This document shows positions 1-8,160 of a stretch of 64,000 bases of DNA, piece by piece; positions within the stretch are counted from its first letter, which is position 1, and the number at the start of each line of letters is the position of its first letter. This stretch comes from a virus: IMG/VR virus record IMGVR_UViG_3300038825_000529, positions 1 through 64,000 of that record, one strand, 5' to 3'. The translations under genes and the position numbers were made by a program. The notes under the pieces are model-generated. The model was given only the letters and a program-made list of their open reading frames with translations, was not told where the DNA came from and ran no database searches.

Positions 1-392
1 ATGGCGGTACAGATAAAGTCGGTATCGGAACAGCATCACCAACAACTCAAATTACAGCATCTACTTCAGCAAACATTTCACAAGTAGCTATTACTTCAAG
101 CTCAAACGCAACAGCTTGGGATGCAACAGCAGCAGCTAATGCATATTATGTTACAAGTGAAAATACAACTATATCTGCTCCAAGTAATGCAGTAGAAGGA
201 GCTATTATTAGTATTGAAATTGCTCAAGGTGGCACAGCTAGAACAGTTGCTTGGAATACTGTGTTTGAGTTTGCAGCCAGTACAGCACCTACTGTTACAG
301 CAACAGCAAATAAAACAGATATATTTGCATTTAGATACAACGGATCAGTTTGGCAAGAAATAGGCAGAAGCCAAAATATGGCTCAAACCTAA
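1..392 (+). CDS. Tail fibre protein, C-terminal part (5' end outside window)
   Basis: The open frame enters at base 3 and stops at TAA 390-392, giving about 129 residues. They align without a gap to the last 129 residues of the fibre gene at 60959-62335, with about eleven substitutions, starting GGTDKVGIGTASP and ending QNMAQT. The domain is Ala/Thr/Ser-rich and beta-strand-like, as in phage fibre ends. The next gene starts two bases later, so it is the first gene of a fibre cassette. Partial because the window begins here. Receptor-binding or fibre-tip function is inferred from position and paralogy. Confidence 0.85.
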   Translation, partial: GGTDKVGIGTASPTTQITASTSANISQVAITSSSNATAWDATAAANAYYVTSENTTISAPSNAVEGAIISIEIAQGGTARTVAWNTVFEFAASTAPTVTATANKTDIFAFRYNGSVWQEIGRSQNMAQT

Positions 393-393
393 T

Positions 394-2004
394 ATGGAAA
401 CCCTACAGAGAACAGCAAATCGAGGAAGTGTCTCGACTGGGTATGATATTGATAACTCTTTGAAGTTAGAAGCTGATAATACTGAATCACTTACTCGTTC
501 AGCACAGGATGGAGGCAATAGAAAAATAACCACCATTTCATTTTGGACAAAAAGAACAGAATTAACTAGCTCTTACGAAATGTTACTAATGGCAGGTGTT
601 AATAGTGCTAATTACACATCTCTTGGATTTGGTACAGGCAATGAAATAAATTTTCACTATTACAATGGTGGAAGTTACCCTTATAATTTCACAACACAAA
701 GATTGTTTAGAGACACTTCAGCTTGGTATCATATTGTAATTGGCATGGATACTACACAAGCTACAGACACTAATAGAGTTAAATTTTATGTAAATGGAGA
801 GCAAATAGCTGATAGTGATTTGGGTACTAATGTATATCCTTCTCAAGATATAGATACTCCATTTAATAATAACTCAGCAACCTACCCAATGGAAATTGGT
901 AATGATTCTGTTTTTAGTATAGGTGGAATTGCTTATAGTGGATATATAACAGAGTTTAATTTTATAGATGGCTCACAATTAGCACCAACAGAGTTTGGTG
1001 AATTTGATGAAGATAGTGGCATATGGAAACCCAAAGCATATACAGGTTCTTATGGCACTAATGGATTTTATTTAGACTTTGAAACCGCAGGTTCATTGGG
1101 TGCAGACTCAAGTGGTAACAGTAATAATTTTTCTTTAGTCAACATCACATCCGCAGACCAAGCAACTGATACACCGACTAATAATTTTTGTACGCTTAAC
1201 CCTCTTAGTTACAATGTTCCTTACACTGCATCACAAGGCAATACCAAATATGTAAAAAACGATACTACTTATGGAATGGCTTCAGGAACACATTATGTTG
1301 GAGCAGGTAAATGGTATTGGGAAATTAAGGTTACAGATTTTGGTACATATAGTAGCTGTAGTTTTGGAATTATAGATGCGTATAAACCAACTGTTGATGC
1401 TAATGAGCGTGGATATGAGGACCCTTCATTAGCTGCTACCAACCCAGACATTTTAGCTATGAGTGGTGCACCCAATAATTGGTTTATGAATAGTAATGGA
1501 ACAATATCCAATAATGGACCAACAAGTAGCGTTGACTATACTTTCTACGAAGGGGATATTTTAGCTTTTGCTTTAGATATGGATAATGGAGCATATTGGA
1601 TGGGTAATTCAAGATACTCGGGAGTAGCTAATGGTTCTTTTTGGATAGCACCAGGCGGTACAACCACAAGTGGTAGTGTAGCTACAACCGACCCCACAAA
1701 TGGAAACTATGCTTTGGTTGGCGATGGCGGTGGTACTAACAGTGGAACTCCTAATTTTAATGGTGGCACGATAACAGGTGGCAGTTTATTAACAGCAGGT
1801 TTTACACTAGTAACGCCCTTACTAGGTGCATACCATAGCAACACCGAAGTTACCCTAGAAGTAAACTTTGGTGGGTTTACATCTTACGGAGAAGATGGTG
1901 GATATTCAGATGCTAATGGATATGGTAATTTTGCTTATGCAGTACCATCGGGTTTTTACTCTCTTTGCTCAAAAAATATTGCAGAATTTGGAGGTTCGGG
2001 ATAA
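394..2004 (+). CDS. Tail fibre/adhesin with LamG-like and SPRY-like domains (copy 2)
   Basis: 536 residues, starting METLQRTANRG. Residues about 45-190 look like a concanavalin/LamG jelly-roll (ISFWTKRTE, WYHIVIGMD, VKFYVNGEQI). A conserved linker follows (GIWKPKAYTGSYGTNG). Residues about 300-400 contain a SPRY-like segment (GKWYWEIKV, SFGIID). The C-terminus (DANGYGNFAYAVPSGFYSLC) matches the end of the paralogue at 62342-63769 (475 residues). Such domains bind sugars or proteins, so host-surface recognition is likely. The stop overlaps the next start (TAATG). Domain calls are by eye. Confidence 0.75.
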   Translation: METLQRTANRGSVSTGYDIDNSLKLEADNTESLTRSAQDGGNRKITTISFWTKRTELTSSYEMLLMAGVNSANYTSLGFGTGNEINFHYYNGGSYPYNFTTQRLFRDTSAWYHIVIGMDTTQATDTNRVKFYVNGEQIADSDLGTNVYPSQDIDTPFNNNSATYPMEIGNDSVFSIGGIAYSGYITEFNFIDGSQLAPTEFGEFDEDSGIWKPKAYTGSYGTNGFYLDFETAGSLGADSSGNSNNFSLVNITSADQATDTPTNNFCTLNPLSYNVPYTASQGNTKYVKNDTTYGMASGTHYVGAGKWYWEIKVTDFGTYSSCSFGIIDAYKPTVDANERGYEDPSLAATNPDILAMSGAPNNWFMNSNGTISNNGPTSSVDYTFYEGDILAFALDMDNGAYWMGNSRYSGVANGSFWIAPGGTTTSGSVATTDPTNGNYALVGDGGGTNSGTPNFNGGTITGGSLLTAGFTLVTPLLGAYHSNTEVTLEVNFGGFTSYGEDGGYSDANGYGNFAYAVPSGFYSLCSKNIAEFGGSG

Positions 2005-3074
2005 TGGGAGCTTATACAACAATAGACGACCCATCTGTATATTTTCAGACTAAAACCTATACAGGTACAAGTGGCATACATGATGTTACTCTTGATGGTA
2101 ATTCAGATATGCAACCTGACTTTGTTTGGTTTAAAAATAGAACTGTAGGATATAGTCATTCACTATATGATAGTAGCAGAGGTGTCAACAAGCCTTTATC
2201 TTCTGACCTTACAAATGATGAAGGAAGTATTACTAATGGCTTAACAAGATTTGACTCCGATGGTTTTAGAGTTTCTTCAGCAGCAGCTATAAATGAAAAT
2301 TCAATAGTTTGTTGGAACTGGAAAGCTAATGGTGGTACGACCTCAAGCAATACTGATGGAGATATAACTTCAACTGTACAAGCCAACACCACAGCAGGGT
2401 TTAGTATTATGACTTACTCGGGAACAACTGGTGATGTTCATACCATAGGACATGGACTGGGAGTTACTCCCGAGGTTTGGATTGTAAAACAAAGAAGTGG
2501 TAACTCAGAATTTAAAGATTGGTTCTTTTGGCATCATCATATGGCGGCTAGCAACATTATTGACAACAGGATGATGTTTCTTAATACAACTGCTGGTATA
2601 GCAACATACACAGGTATTAATGCTGTAACTAGCACTACCATTAGAGTTAAAAGCTCTACAACAGCACAAAATGGAGACACTTATGTAGCTTATGCTTTTG
2701 TTGGAAAACAGGGTTATAGTCAGTTCGGCAGTTACACTGGAACAGGAGATGCAGATGGTCGAATGATAGCAACAGGTTTCAAACCTGCTTTTATATTATT
2801 AAAAAAATCAAGTGACAGTGGCGATAATTGGATGATGTACGATAACGAAAGACCTGGATTTAATGTGACGGACCAAGCCTTACGCCCAAATTCAGATGCA
2901 GCAGAATATGATAATGCAAATGCAAATATAGACATATTAAGCAATGGCTTTAAACTGCGTACAAGTTTTGGATGGGTAAATCAAAGCAGTCACACATACA
3001 TATACATGGCATTTGCAGAAAATCCATTCGTAACATCAGATGATAGCGGATCAATCCCAACAACAGCGAGGTAA
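2004..3074 (+). CDS. Fibre-cassette protein, DUF7483-like
   Basis: The start is ATG 2004, overlapping the stop of the previous gene. The frame is open from 1965, but 2004 matches the start of the paralogue at 63769 (both continue AYT, IDDPS, YFQ). 356 residues, rich in Gly, Ser, Thr and aromatics. The C-terminal half contains KPAFILLKKSS, NWMMYDNERPG and YIYMAFAENPF, a pattern I associate with the DUF7483 family of marine phage structural proteins. Probably a fibre or receptor-binding component. The family assignment is from memory and moderately sure. Confidence 0.7.
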   Translation: MGAYTTIDDPSVYFQTKTYTGTSGIHDVTLDGNSDMQPDFVWFKNRTVGYSHSLYDSSRGVNKPLSSDLTNDEGSITNGLTRFDSDGFRVSSAAAINENSIVCWNWKANGGTTSSNTDGDITSTVQANTTAGFSIMTYSGTTGDVHTIGHGLGVTPEVWIVKQRSGNSEFKDWFFWHHHMAASNIIDNRMMFLNTTAGIATYTGINAVTSTTIRVKSSTTAQNGDTYVAYAFVGKQGYSQFGSYTGTGDADGRMIATGFKPAFILLKKSSDSGDNWMMYDNERPGFNVTDQALRPNSDAAEYDNANANIDILSNGFKLRTSFGWVNQSSHTYIYMAFAENPFVTSDDSGSIPTTAR

Positions 3075-3077
3075 ATT

Positions 3078-3653
3078 ATGTGGGCATTAGTAGAATCGGG
3101 AAATGTAACAAAACTTTATGTACGACCTAAAAAATTAACAATAGGTGATGTAAATTATCCTAGTAATATATTTACTATGTGGTCAAGCTCTGAGTTAGAG
3201 GCACTAGGAATTTATGAAGTTATAGAAGATAACACCAACTTTAAAGATGATGGGTATTATATTAATACCAATCAAACTTTTACATTTGCTAGTGGAAAAG
3301 TAACAGCATCCTATGGTACAGCTACAGCTAAATCTTTAGACGATACGACTGATCCCGATACTGGCAAGGTTACTAGAGGTTTAAAATATAAACATTCACA
3401 AAAAATAGATAATGAGGCGTATGGGTTGTTACAACCTAATGATTGGATGGTAGTTAAGGCTACTGAAACAAGTGGCACAGTAGCAAGTGATTGGACTACT
3501 TATAGAACAGAAGTTAGAACAGCAGCACAAAGCATGAAAACAAAAATTAACGCAGTATCAACTGTAGATGCTTTAGCAGCACTATATGTTTATAACGATG
3601 CTACACCACCAGTTCGACCATTAGGTAAGTTTCCTGATGCACCAACATCATGA
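3078..3653 (+). CDS. Tail-associated protein, DUF4376-like (tail fibre assembly type)
   Basis: 191 residues. The N-terminus starts MWALVESGNVTKLYVRPKKL. The C-terminal third (YRTEVRTAAQSMKTKINAVST, then VRPLGKFPDAP) resembles small tail-fibre accessory proteins with a DUF4376-like helical end. It lies directly behind the fibre cassette and before the holin-like genes. The role is inferred from position; no catalytic motif is seen. Confidence 0.6.
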   Translation: MWALVESGNVTKLYVRPKKLTIGDVNYPSNIFTMWSSSELEALGIYEVIEDNTNFKDDGYYINTNQTFTFASGKVTASYGTATAKSLDDTTDPDTGKVTRGLKYKHSQKIDNEAYGLLQPNDWMVVKATETSGTVASDWTTYRTEVRTAAQSMKTKINAVSTVDALAALYVYNDATPPVRPLGKFPDAPTS

Positions 3654-3742
3654 TTTATACAATCTTACATTTAAGTGTTGCAATTTTTTGTGTTGCAGGA
3701 ACAGCTGTTTTATTAATGGGTGATGATAATCATCCGCTTTAA
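3650..3742 (+). CDS. Small membrane protein, 30 residues
   Basis: A 30-residue frame whose ATG overlaps the previous stop (ATGA). It begins MIYTILHLSVAIFCVAGTAV and is one hydrophobic helix followed by a short acidic tail (MGDDNHPL). No separate ribosome site; translational coupling is likely. It is first of three consecutive small membrane-type genes ahead of the nozzle gene and may take part in lysis. Function unproven. Confidence 0.5.
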   Translation: MIYTILHLSVAIFCVAGTAVLLMGDDNHPL

Positions 3743-3754
3743 AGGGAGAAAAAT

Positions 3755-3922
3755 ATGTTAGATATGTTATTAAAAATAATTCAGTTAGCACCTTGGGTTA
3801 TTTCGGGAGCGTCTTTAGTTTGTGCTTTAACACCAACACCAAAAGACGATCAAATGTTGGGTAAAATATACAAATTGATTGATTGGTGTGCAATCAACGT
3901 TGGTAAAGCAAAAGACAAATAA
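3755..3922 (+). CDS. Small membrane protein, possible holin component
   Basis: 55 residues (MLDMLLKIIQLAPWVISGAS at the N-terminus) with one hydrophobic segment at about 5-27, then a charged C-terminus (KAKDK). AAAGGGAGAA sits 5-14 bases upstream of the ATG. Its neighbours are two other one-helix proteins, with the lysozyme 2.4 kb downstream, so a holin or antiholin role is plausible but not shown. Confidence 0.55.
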   Translation: MLDMLLKIIQLAPWVISGASLVCALTPTPKDDQMLGKIYKLIDWCAINVGKAKDK

Positions 3923-3925
3923 CTC

Positions 3926-4108
3926 ATGACCACTACAAAAGAAGCATTAATTAAATTAGAAGCACATGAAAGAGAATGTGCTATTCGTTACGAATACATA
4001 GAAAAACGTCTTGACGAAGGTTCTGCTAAGTTTAAAAGACTAGAACTGATTCTATGGGGTTTGTATGGTTTAATTGCTGCTTCTTTAGGTGTAGATAAAC
4101 TATTGTAG
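3926..4108 (+). CDS. XhlA-like small membrane protein (holin-associated)
   Basis: 60 residues: a charged amphipathic N-terminal helix (LEAHERECAIRYEYIEKRLD) and one C-terminal membrane helix (LILWGLYGLIAASLGV). This layout matches haemolysin XhlA-type proteins that work with holins. It sits between another small membrane gene and the nozzle gene. Lysis function is inferred from family resemblance. Confidence 0.55.
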   Translation: MTTTKEALIKLEAHERECAIRYEYIEKRLDEGSAKFKRLELILWGLYGLIAASLGVDKLL

Positions 4109-4117
4109 GAGAGTTAG

Positions 4118-5998
4118 ATGCCTTTACAAAAGTTCCTTTTTAAACCTGGAATCAACAAAGAAGGAACAGCTTATTCAAACGAAGGTGGGTGGTTTGATTC
4201 TAATTTAGTTCGTTTTAGAAAAGGTCTTCCTGAAAAAATAGGTGGATGGGCTAAATCTAGTTTAGATTCTTTTCAATCAACTGCTCGAGGATTACATGCA
4301 TGGGTTGGTTTAGATGGTACTAAGTATTTAGGCGTAGGAACCACATGGAAGTATTATATTTTAGCAGGTACTTCTTATTACGATATAACTCCTATACGTT
4401 CCACCGATGAAAACGTTACAACGTTTTCAGCTACTAATGGTAGTGCTGTTATAACAGCAACAGATACAGCTCATGGAGCTGTGGTTAATGATTTTGTAAC
4501 TATTTCTAATGCGGTTTCTTTAGGTGGTAATATTACTGCTTCCGTTTTAAACCAAGAACATCAAATAACTTCTGTTCCTGATGTAAACACTTATACGTTT
4601 ACCGCTTCTGCAACAGCAAACTCTAGTGATTCAGGTAATGGTGGTAGTGCTACAGATGCTGCTTATCAATTAAATGTAGGTTTAGATGTTTATGTGCCTT
4701 CTTCTGGTTGGGGAGCGGGAACATGGGGAACAGGAACTTTCGGTTCTACTACCGCTCTTAGTTTTGCTAACCAGTTGAGATTATGGTCACACGATAATTT
4801 TGGTGAAGATTTAATACTTAATCCTAGGTTTGGTGGAGTATTTTATTGGGATCAATCAAATGGTTTGACTACTCGAGCAGTAGCTCTTTCAGATTTATCA
4901 GGAGCTGATCTTGCTCCTACAAAAGCATTACAAGTTATGGTTTCTGATATTGATCGACATGTTATTTGTTTTGGTGCTGATCCTTTAAACACAGGAGGAA
5001 CTGCTAGAACAGGGTCTATTGATCCTATGTTTATTGCGTGGAGTGATCAAGAAAACGCTGCTGTTTGGAATCCTTTAGCTACTAATACTGCAGGTTCTTT
5101 TAGATTATCTGCAGGTTCTTCTATTGTGGGGGCAACTAGAGCTAAACAAGAAATATTAGTTTGGACAGATACTTCTTTATATTCAATGTCTTTTATAGGA
5201 CAGCCTTTTACATTCGGGTTAAATTTAGTTAATGAGGGAGTAGGTTTAGTTAGTCCTAATGCAATGGTAAATAGTCCTAAAGGTGTTTTTTGGATGGATA
5301 AAAAAGGTTTTTATGGATATAACGGAGCTGTTCAAGAAATACCCTGTACCGTACAAGACTATGTTTTTAGTGATATAAATGAAGTTCAAGCTTATCAAAT
5401 TTTTGGTTTTGTGAATAAAGCTTTCGATGAAGTCGGTTGGTTTTATTGTAGTGCTGACGCAACAGTTATTGATAAATATGTGGTATTTAATTATGAAGAA
5501 AACGTTTGGACTATAGGAACTTTATCAAGAACTGCTTGGATAGACGAAGGTATTTTTGATAATCCGAAAGCAACATCTTCATCGTCGGATGTAGGTTATT
5601 TATATAATCATGAAATAGGTAATGACAATGACGGTAATCCTATGACTAATGTTTTTATAGAGTCAAGTGATTTTGATATTGATCCAGGAGGAGAAGATTT
5701 TCAATTCATTAGTAGAATTATTCCTGATATTAAATTTACAGGAACAGGATCAACAGGAAGTGGCGGACAAAGTGTTAATGTTGTTTTAAAACGTAGGAAT
5801 TTTCCAGGAGAAAGTTTAACAACAGCAGTAACAAGTATTTGTGATTCAGCAACTACTAAAATAGATACAAGAGTTAGAGGCAGACAAGCAGTTTTACGCA
5901 TAGAATCAGATGACGACGGAGCAACAGGAAGCACTGAAGGTGTTGGTTTTAGAGTTGGAGCTATGCGATTAAACTTTAGACCTGATGGCAGAAGGTAA
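4118..5998 (+). CDS. Tail nozzle / tail tubular B-type protein
   Basis: 626 residues. It starts MPLQKFLFKPGINKEGTAYS, followed by GGWFDSNLVRFRKGLPEKIG, the opening typical of podovirus nozzle or stabilisation proteins that close the short tail. The body is beta-rich, as expected for a propeller-like protein. GGAG lies before the ATG, and the stop overlaps the next start. It should assemble onto the adaptor ring encoded at 57113-58817. The long distance to those genes is normal in this layout. Confidence 0.75.
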   Translation: MPLQKFLFKPGINKEGTAYSNEGGWFDSNLVRFRKGLPEKIGGWAKSSLDSFQSTARGLHAWVGLDGTKYLGVGTTWKYYILAGTSYYDITPIRSTDENVTTFSATNGSAVITATDTAHGAVVNDFVTISNAVSLGGNITASVLNQEHQITSVPDVNTYTFTASATANSSDSGNGGSATDAAYQLNVGLDVYVPSSGWGAGTWGTGTFGSTTALSFANQLRLWSHDNFGEDLILNPRFGGVFYWDQSNGLTTRAVALSDLSGADLAPTKALQVMVSDIDRHVICFGADPLNTGGTARTGSIDPMFIAWSDQENAAVWNPLATNTAGSFRLSAGSSIVGATRAKQEILVWTDTSLYSMSFIGQPFTFGLNLVNEGVGLVSPNAMVNSPKGVFWMDKKGFYGYNGAVQEIPCTVQDYVFSDINEVQAYQIFGFVNKAFDEVGWFYCSADATVIDKYVVFNYEENVWTIGTLSRTAWIDEGIFDNPKATSSSSDVGYLYNHEIGNDNDGNPMTNVFIESSDFDIDPGGEDFQFISRIIPDIKFTGTGSTGSGGQSVNVVLKRRNFPGESLTTAVTSICDSATTKIDTRVRGRQAVLRIESDDDGATGSTEGVGFRVGAMRLNFRPDGRR

Positions 5999-6330
5999 TG
6001 TCTAAACTGTTACAAACTAAATTACCTGTTTCGATTGGAGAGATATCTTCTGAAACATTTAATCGTTTAGTAAGAGTTTTAGAGTTAAGTTTAAATAGGG
6101 TTGATATAGATGCAACACTATCGGTAAACGAAACACAACGTAATGAAAATAAATTTAACAATGGCGATATTATATGGAATCTTTCTACTAACCAATTACA
6201 GCTGTGGAATGGTGAAACATGGATAGATTTATATTCTGGCAACGAAAAAGGTGTTCAAGCCGTAGCACAGATAGGCAATATAACTGTAGCTACTGGTGGA
6301 AATACTTCAATAGAACTGGGGATAAATTAA
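5998..6330 (+). CDS. Hypothetical virion-associated protein
   Basis: 110 residues, translationally coupled to the nozzle gene (TAATG). The C-terminal half (NGDIIWNLSTNQLQLWNGET, then TWIDLYSG) resembles the short strand-rich repeats often found in tail proteins. No enzyme motif. Probably a minor tail protein; not recognised. Confidence 0.5.
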   Translation: MSKLLQTKLPVSIGEISSETFNRLVRVLELSLNRVDIDATLSVNETQRNENKFNNGDIIWNLSTNQLQLWNGETWIDLYSGNEKGVQAVAQIGNITVATGGNTSIELGIN

Positions 6331-6332
6331 AT

Positions 6333-6779
6333 ATGAATATTAATAAATTAAGAGAAGAGTTAGAGTTTGATGAAGGCTGTATATATGAGATCTATAATGA
6401 TCATTTGGGTTATCCTACTTTTGGTATTGGTCACCTTGTACTTGAAAGCGATCTCGAACACGGAGAACCAGTTGGAACCCCAGTATCAAAGGAACGAGTT
6501 ATCGAATGTTTTGAAAAAGATATAGAGTCTGTATTTGCTGATTTAGAAAGAAATATGCCTTGGGCGTCTGATCAACCTGAAGATATAAAACGTGTATTAG
6601 CTAATATGTGTTTTAATTTAGGTATTACAAGGTTGTTAAAGTTTCAAAAGTTTTTAACTGCAATAGAAAAACAAGATTGGAATACTGCCGCAGTTGAGAT
6701 GATGGATAGTCGTTGGGCTACACAAGTAGGACCTCGTGCGACTAGGTTAAGAGATAGAGTATTAAAAGGAGGATTATAA
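6333..6779 (+). CDS. Endolysin, T4 lysozyme family (glycoside hydrolase 24)
   Basis: 148 residues from ATG 6333; the open frame extends upstream, but MNINKLREEL aligns with the T4 lysozyme start. The catalytic triad is visible as Glu14 (DEG), Asp23 (YND) and Thr29 (PTFGIGH), spaced as in T4 lysozyme. The C-terminal half carries LANMCFNLG and SRWATQVGPRATRLRDRV, typical of the family. The enzyme cleaves peptidoglycan glycan strands at lysis. There is no signal peptide, so release through a holin (candidates at 3650-4108) is expected. Confidence 0.93.
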   Translation: MNINKLREELEFDEGCIYEIYNDHLGYPTFGIGHLVLESDLEHGEPVGTPVSKERVIECFEKDIESVFADLERNMPWASDQPEDIKRVLANMCFNLGITRLLKFQKFLTAIEKQDWNTAAVEMMDSRWATQVGPRATRLRDRVLKGGL

Positions 6780-6880
6780 TGCCAAAAGTAGGAAAGAAAA
6801 AATTTTCATATACCCCTAAAGGGAAAGCAGCAGCAAAAGCTTATGCTAAGAAAATGAAAAAGAAAAAAGGGAAAAAGTAA
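6779..6880 (+). CDS. Tiny Lys-rich basic protein (33 residues)
   Basis: The ATG overlaps the lysozyme stop (TAATG) and the stop overlaps the next start. It begins MPKVGKKKFSYTPKGKAAAK and ends in a Lys run; nearly half the residues are Lys. First of three adjacent very basic proteins of 33, 62 and 91 residues. A nucleic-acid-binding or packaged DNA-condensing role is inferred from composition only. Confidence 0.55.
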   Translation: MPKVGKKKFSYTPKGKAAAKAYAKKMKKKKGKK

Positions 6881-7068
6881 TGCCAAAAAGTAAAAAGACT
6901 CATAAAACCAAAGACGGTCGAACAGCTAAAAAAGGTTTATATTACAATATAAACAAAAAACGTAAAGAAGGCAGAAAAATGCGAAAGAAAGGAGCTAAAG
7001 GTGCTCCGACTGCAGCAGCCTTTAAACGTTCCGCTAAGACCGCTAAGAAGCCTAAAAAGAAAAAGTAA
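6880..7068 (+). CDS. Small Lys/Arg-rich basic protein (62 residues)
   Basis: Begins MPKSKKTHKTKDGRTAKKGL and ends KTAKKPKKKK; more than a third of the residues are Lys or Arg, with no acidic cluster. Coupled by stop-start overlap to both neighbours. The Ala/Lys/Pro C-terminus is like histone H1 or protamine-like tails. Likely binds DNA or RNA; possibly virion-packaged. Function unknown. Confidence 0.6.
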   Translation: MPKSKKTHKTKDGRTAKKGLYYNINKKRKEGRKMRKKGAKGAPTAAAFKRSAKTAKKPKKKK

Positions 7069-7343
7069 TGGCTAAGCCTAAGAAACGCAAAGAAAAGTCT
7101 ATACGACGTACTACGAAGGGTAAGGGAGCTAATTTTCGATCTACTAAGTCTGGTGCAGGTATGACTAAAAAAGGCGTAGCGGCTTACAGACGTAAAAATC
7201 CTGGATCAAAATTAAAAACAGCGGTTACAGGTAAAGTTAAACGAGGCAGTAAAGCAGCAAAAAGACGTAAATCATTCTGTGCTAGATCAAAAGGTTGGAA
7301 AGGTGAACGAGGTAAAGCGGCTAGAAGAAGATGGAAATGTTAA
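7068..7343 (+). CDS. Basic protein, DUF6321-like
   Basis: 91 residues with GAGMTKKGVAAYRRKNPGSK, then LKTAVTGKV and KAAKRRKSFCARS, a signature common in marine phage and bacterial small basic proteins (I recall DUF6321; from memory). Two Cys near the C-terminus. The net charge is strongly positive. It overlaps the previous gene by one base and abuts the nuclease gene. Probably nucleic-acid binding; the role is not established. Confidence 0.65.
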   Translation: MAKPKKRKEKSIRRTTKGKGANFRSTKSGAGMTKKGVAAYRRKNPGSKLKTAVTGKVKRGSKAAKRRKSFCARSKGWKGERGKAARRRWKC

Positions 7344-7775
7344 ATGTATGAGTATAACTGTACGGTTACTAGGGTGGTTGATGGCGACACTATTGATGTC
7401 ATCCTTGATCTTGGCTTTTCTATTCTTCACAAGTGTCGTGTACGCCTTTATGGGATTGATACACCTGAATCAAGAACCCGAAATAAAGACGAAAAAGCCA
7501 GAGGTAAACTTGCGGCTAAGTTCTTAGAAGATTCTATTAAGAACGGTAAAGTAATTATTTTACAATCTAAACTAAAAGATTCTAAAGGTAAATATGGACG
7601 TGTTCTAGGAGCTGTTATCGTAGATGGAGTTGACATCAACGAAAAAATGATATTAAAATCTCTTGCAGTTAGATATCATGGGCAGAGTAAACAAGATGTA
7701 GAAGCAGAACATATGGAAAACAGACGTAAGTTAATAGAACTAGGTGAGTTTGTTCCAGTGGATGTGGAGAAATAA
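7344..7775 (+). CDS. Staphylococcal nuclease-like (SNase/TNase) endonuclease
   Basis: 143 residues forming a full SNase OB-fold. VVDGDTIDV carries the metal-site Asp13/Asp15. RLYGIDTPE gives Arg34 and Glu42, and KYGRVLG gives Arg86, matching the catalytic Asp, Arg, Glu, Arg set. It cuts DNA or RNA in a Ca2+-dependent way. No signal peptide. Its position among virion and lysis genes suggests late expression, perhaps host DNA degradation or packaging clean-up. Confidence 0.85.
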   Translation: MYEYNCTVTRVVDGDTIDVILDLGFSILHKCRVRLYGIDTPESRTRNKDEKARGKLAAKFLEDSIKNGKVIILQSKLKDSKGKYGRVLGAVIVDGVDINEKMILKSLAVRYHGQSKQDVEAEHMENRRKLIELGEFVPVDVEK

Positions 7776-7776
7776 T

Positions 7777-8160
7777 ATGCAAAACGACGGTAGGTTTGGC
7801 GGGGATATGGATCGTAATGAAGTTGAGATGGATCTCAACAAATTTATGGCGATGATACAAGAAATATCTGATCTTAAAGATAAAATAAGAGATTTAGAAG
7901 CTGATGATAAAATAAACCCACATCAAAAGTGGATTCATTTAGCTAAAGCGGTAGATTCTTGGCGTATTTTCCCTAGAGCTTTTTTAACTGTTTATATTGT
8001 TTTATTGTATAAATGCACTATTTGGTTTATGGAACTTCCTGAACCTAGTTTTGAACAATCAGGTCTTATATCGATTGTTGTTGGTGCTGGTGCGGCTTGG
8101 TTTGGTTTATATGCGGGCACAACAGGTAGTAGTAAACAATTTAAAGGTGAAGATTCTTGA
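7777..8160 (+). CDS. Membrane protein with coiled coil and two C-terminal helices
   Basis: 127 residues from ATG 7777; the frame is open from 7744, but 7777 directly follows the upstream stop. Residues about 20-45 form a charged coiled coil (ISDLKDKIRDLEADDK). Two hydrophobic segments follow (LTVYIVLLYKCTIWF and IVVGAGAAWFGLYAG). A common marine-phage layout that may be holin-like or tail-membrane related. Not recognised with certainty. Confidence 0.6.
   Translation: MQNDGRFGGDMDRNEVEMDLNKFMAMIQEISDLKDKIRDLEADDKINPHQKWIHLAKAVDSWRIFPRAFLTVYIVLLYKCTIWFMELPEPSFEQSGLISIVVGAGAAWFGLYAGTTGSSKQFKGEDS

Noticed and set aside
1-392. Identical window ends as a terminal redundancy
   Set aside because: The two ends differ by many substitutions and continue into differently sized paralogues, so they are not a direct terminal repeat, though an assembly of strain variants cannot be excluded.
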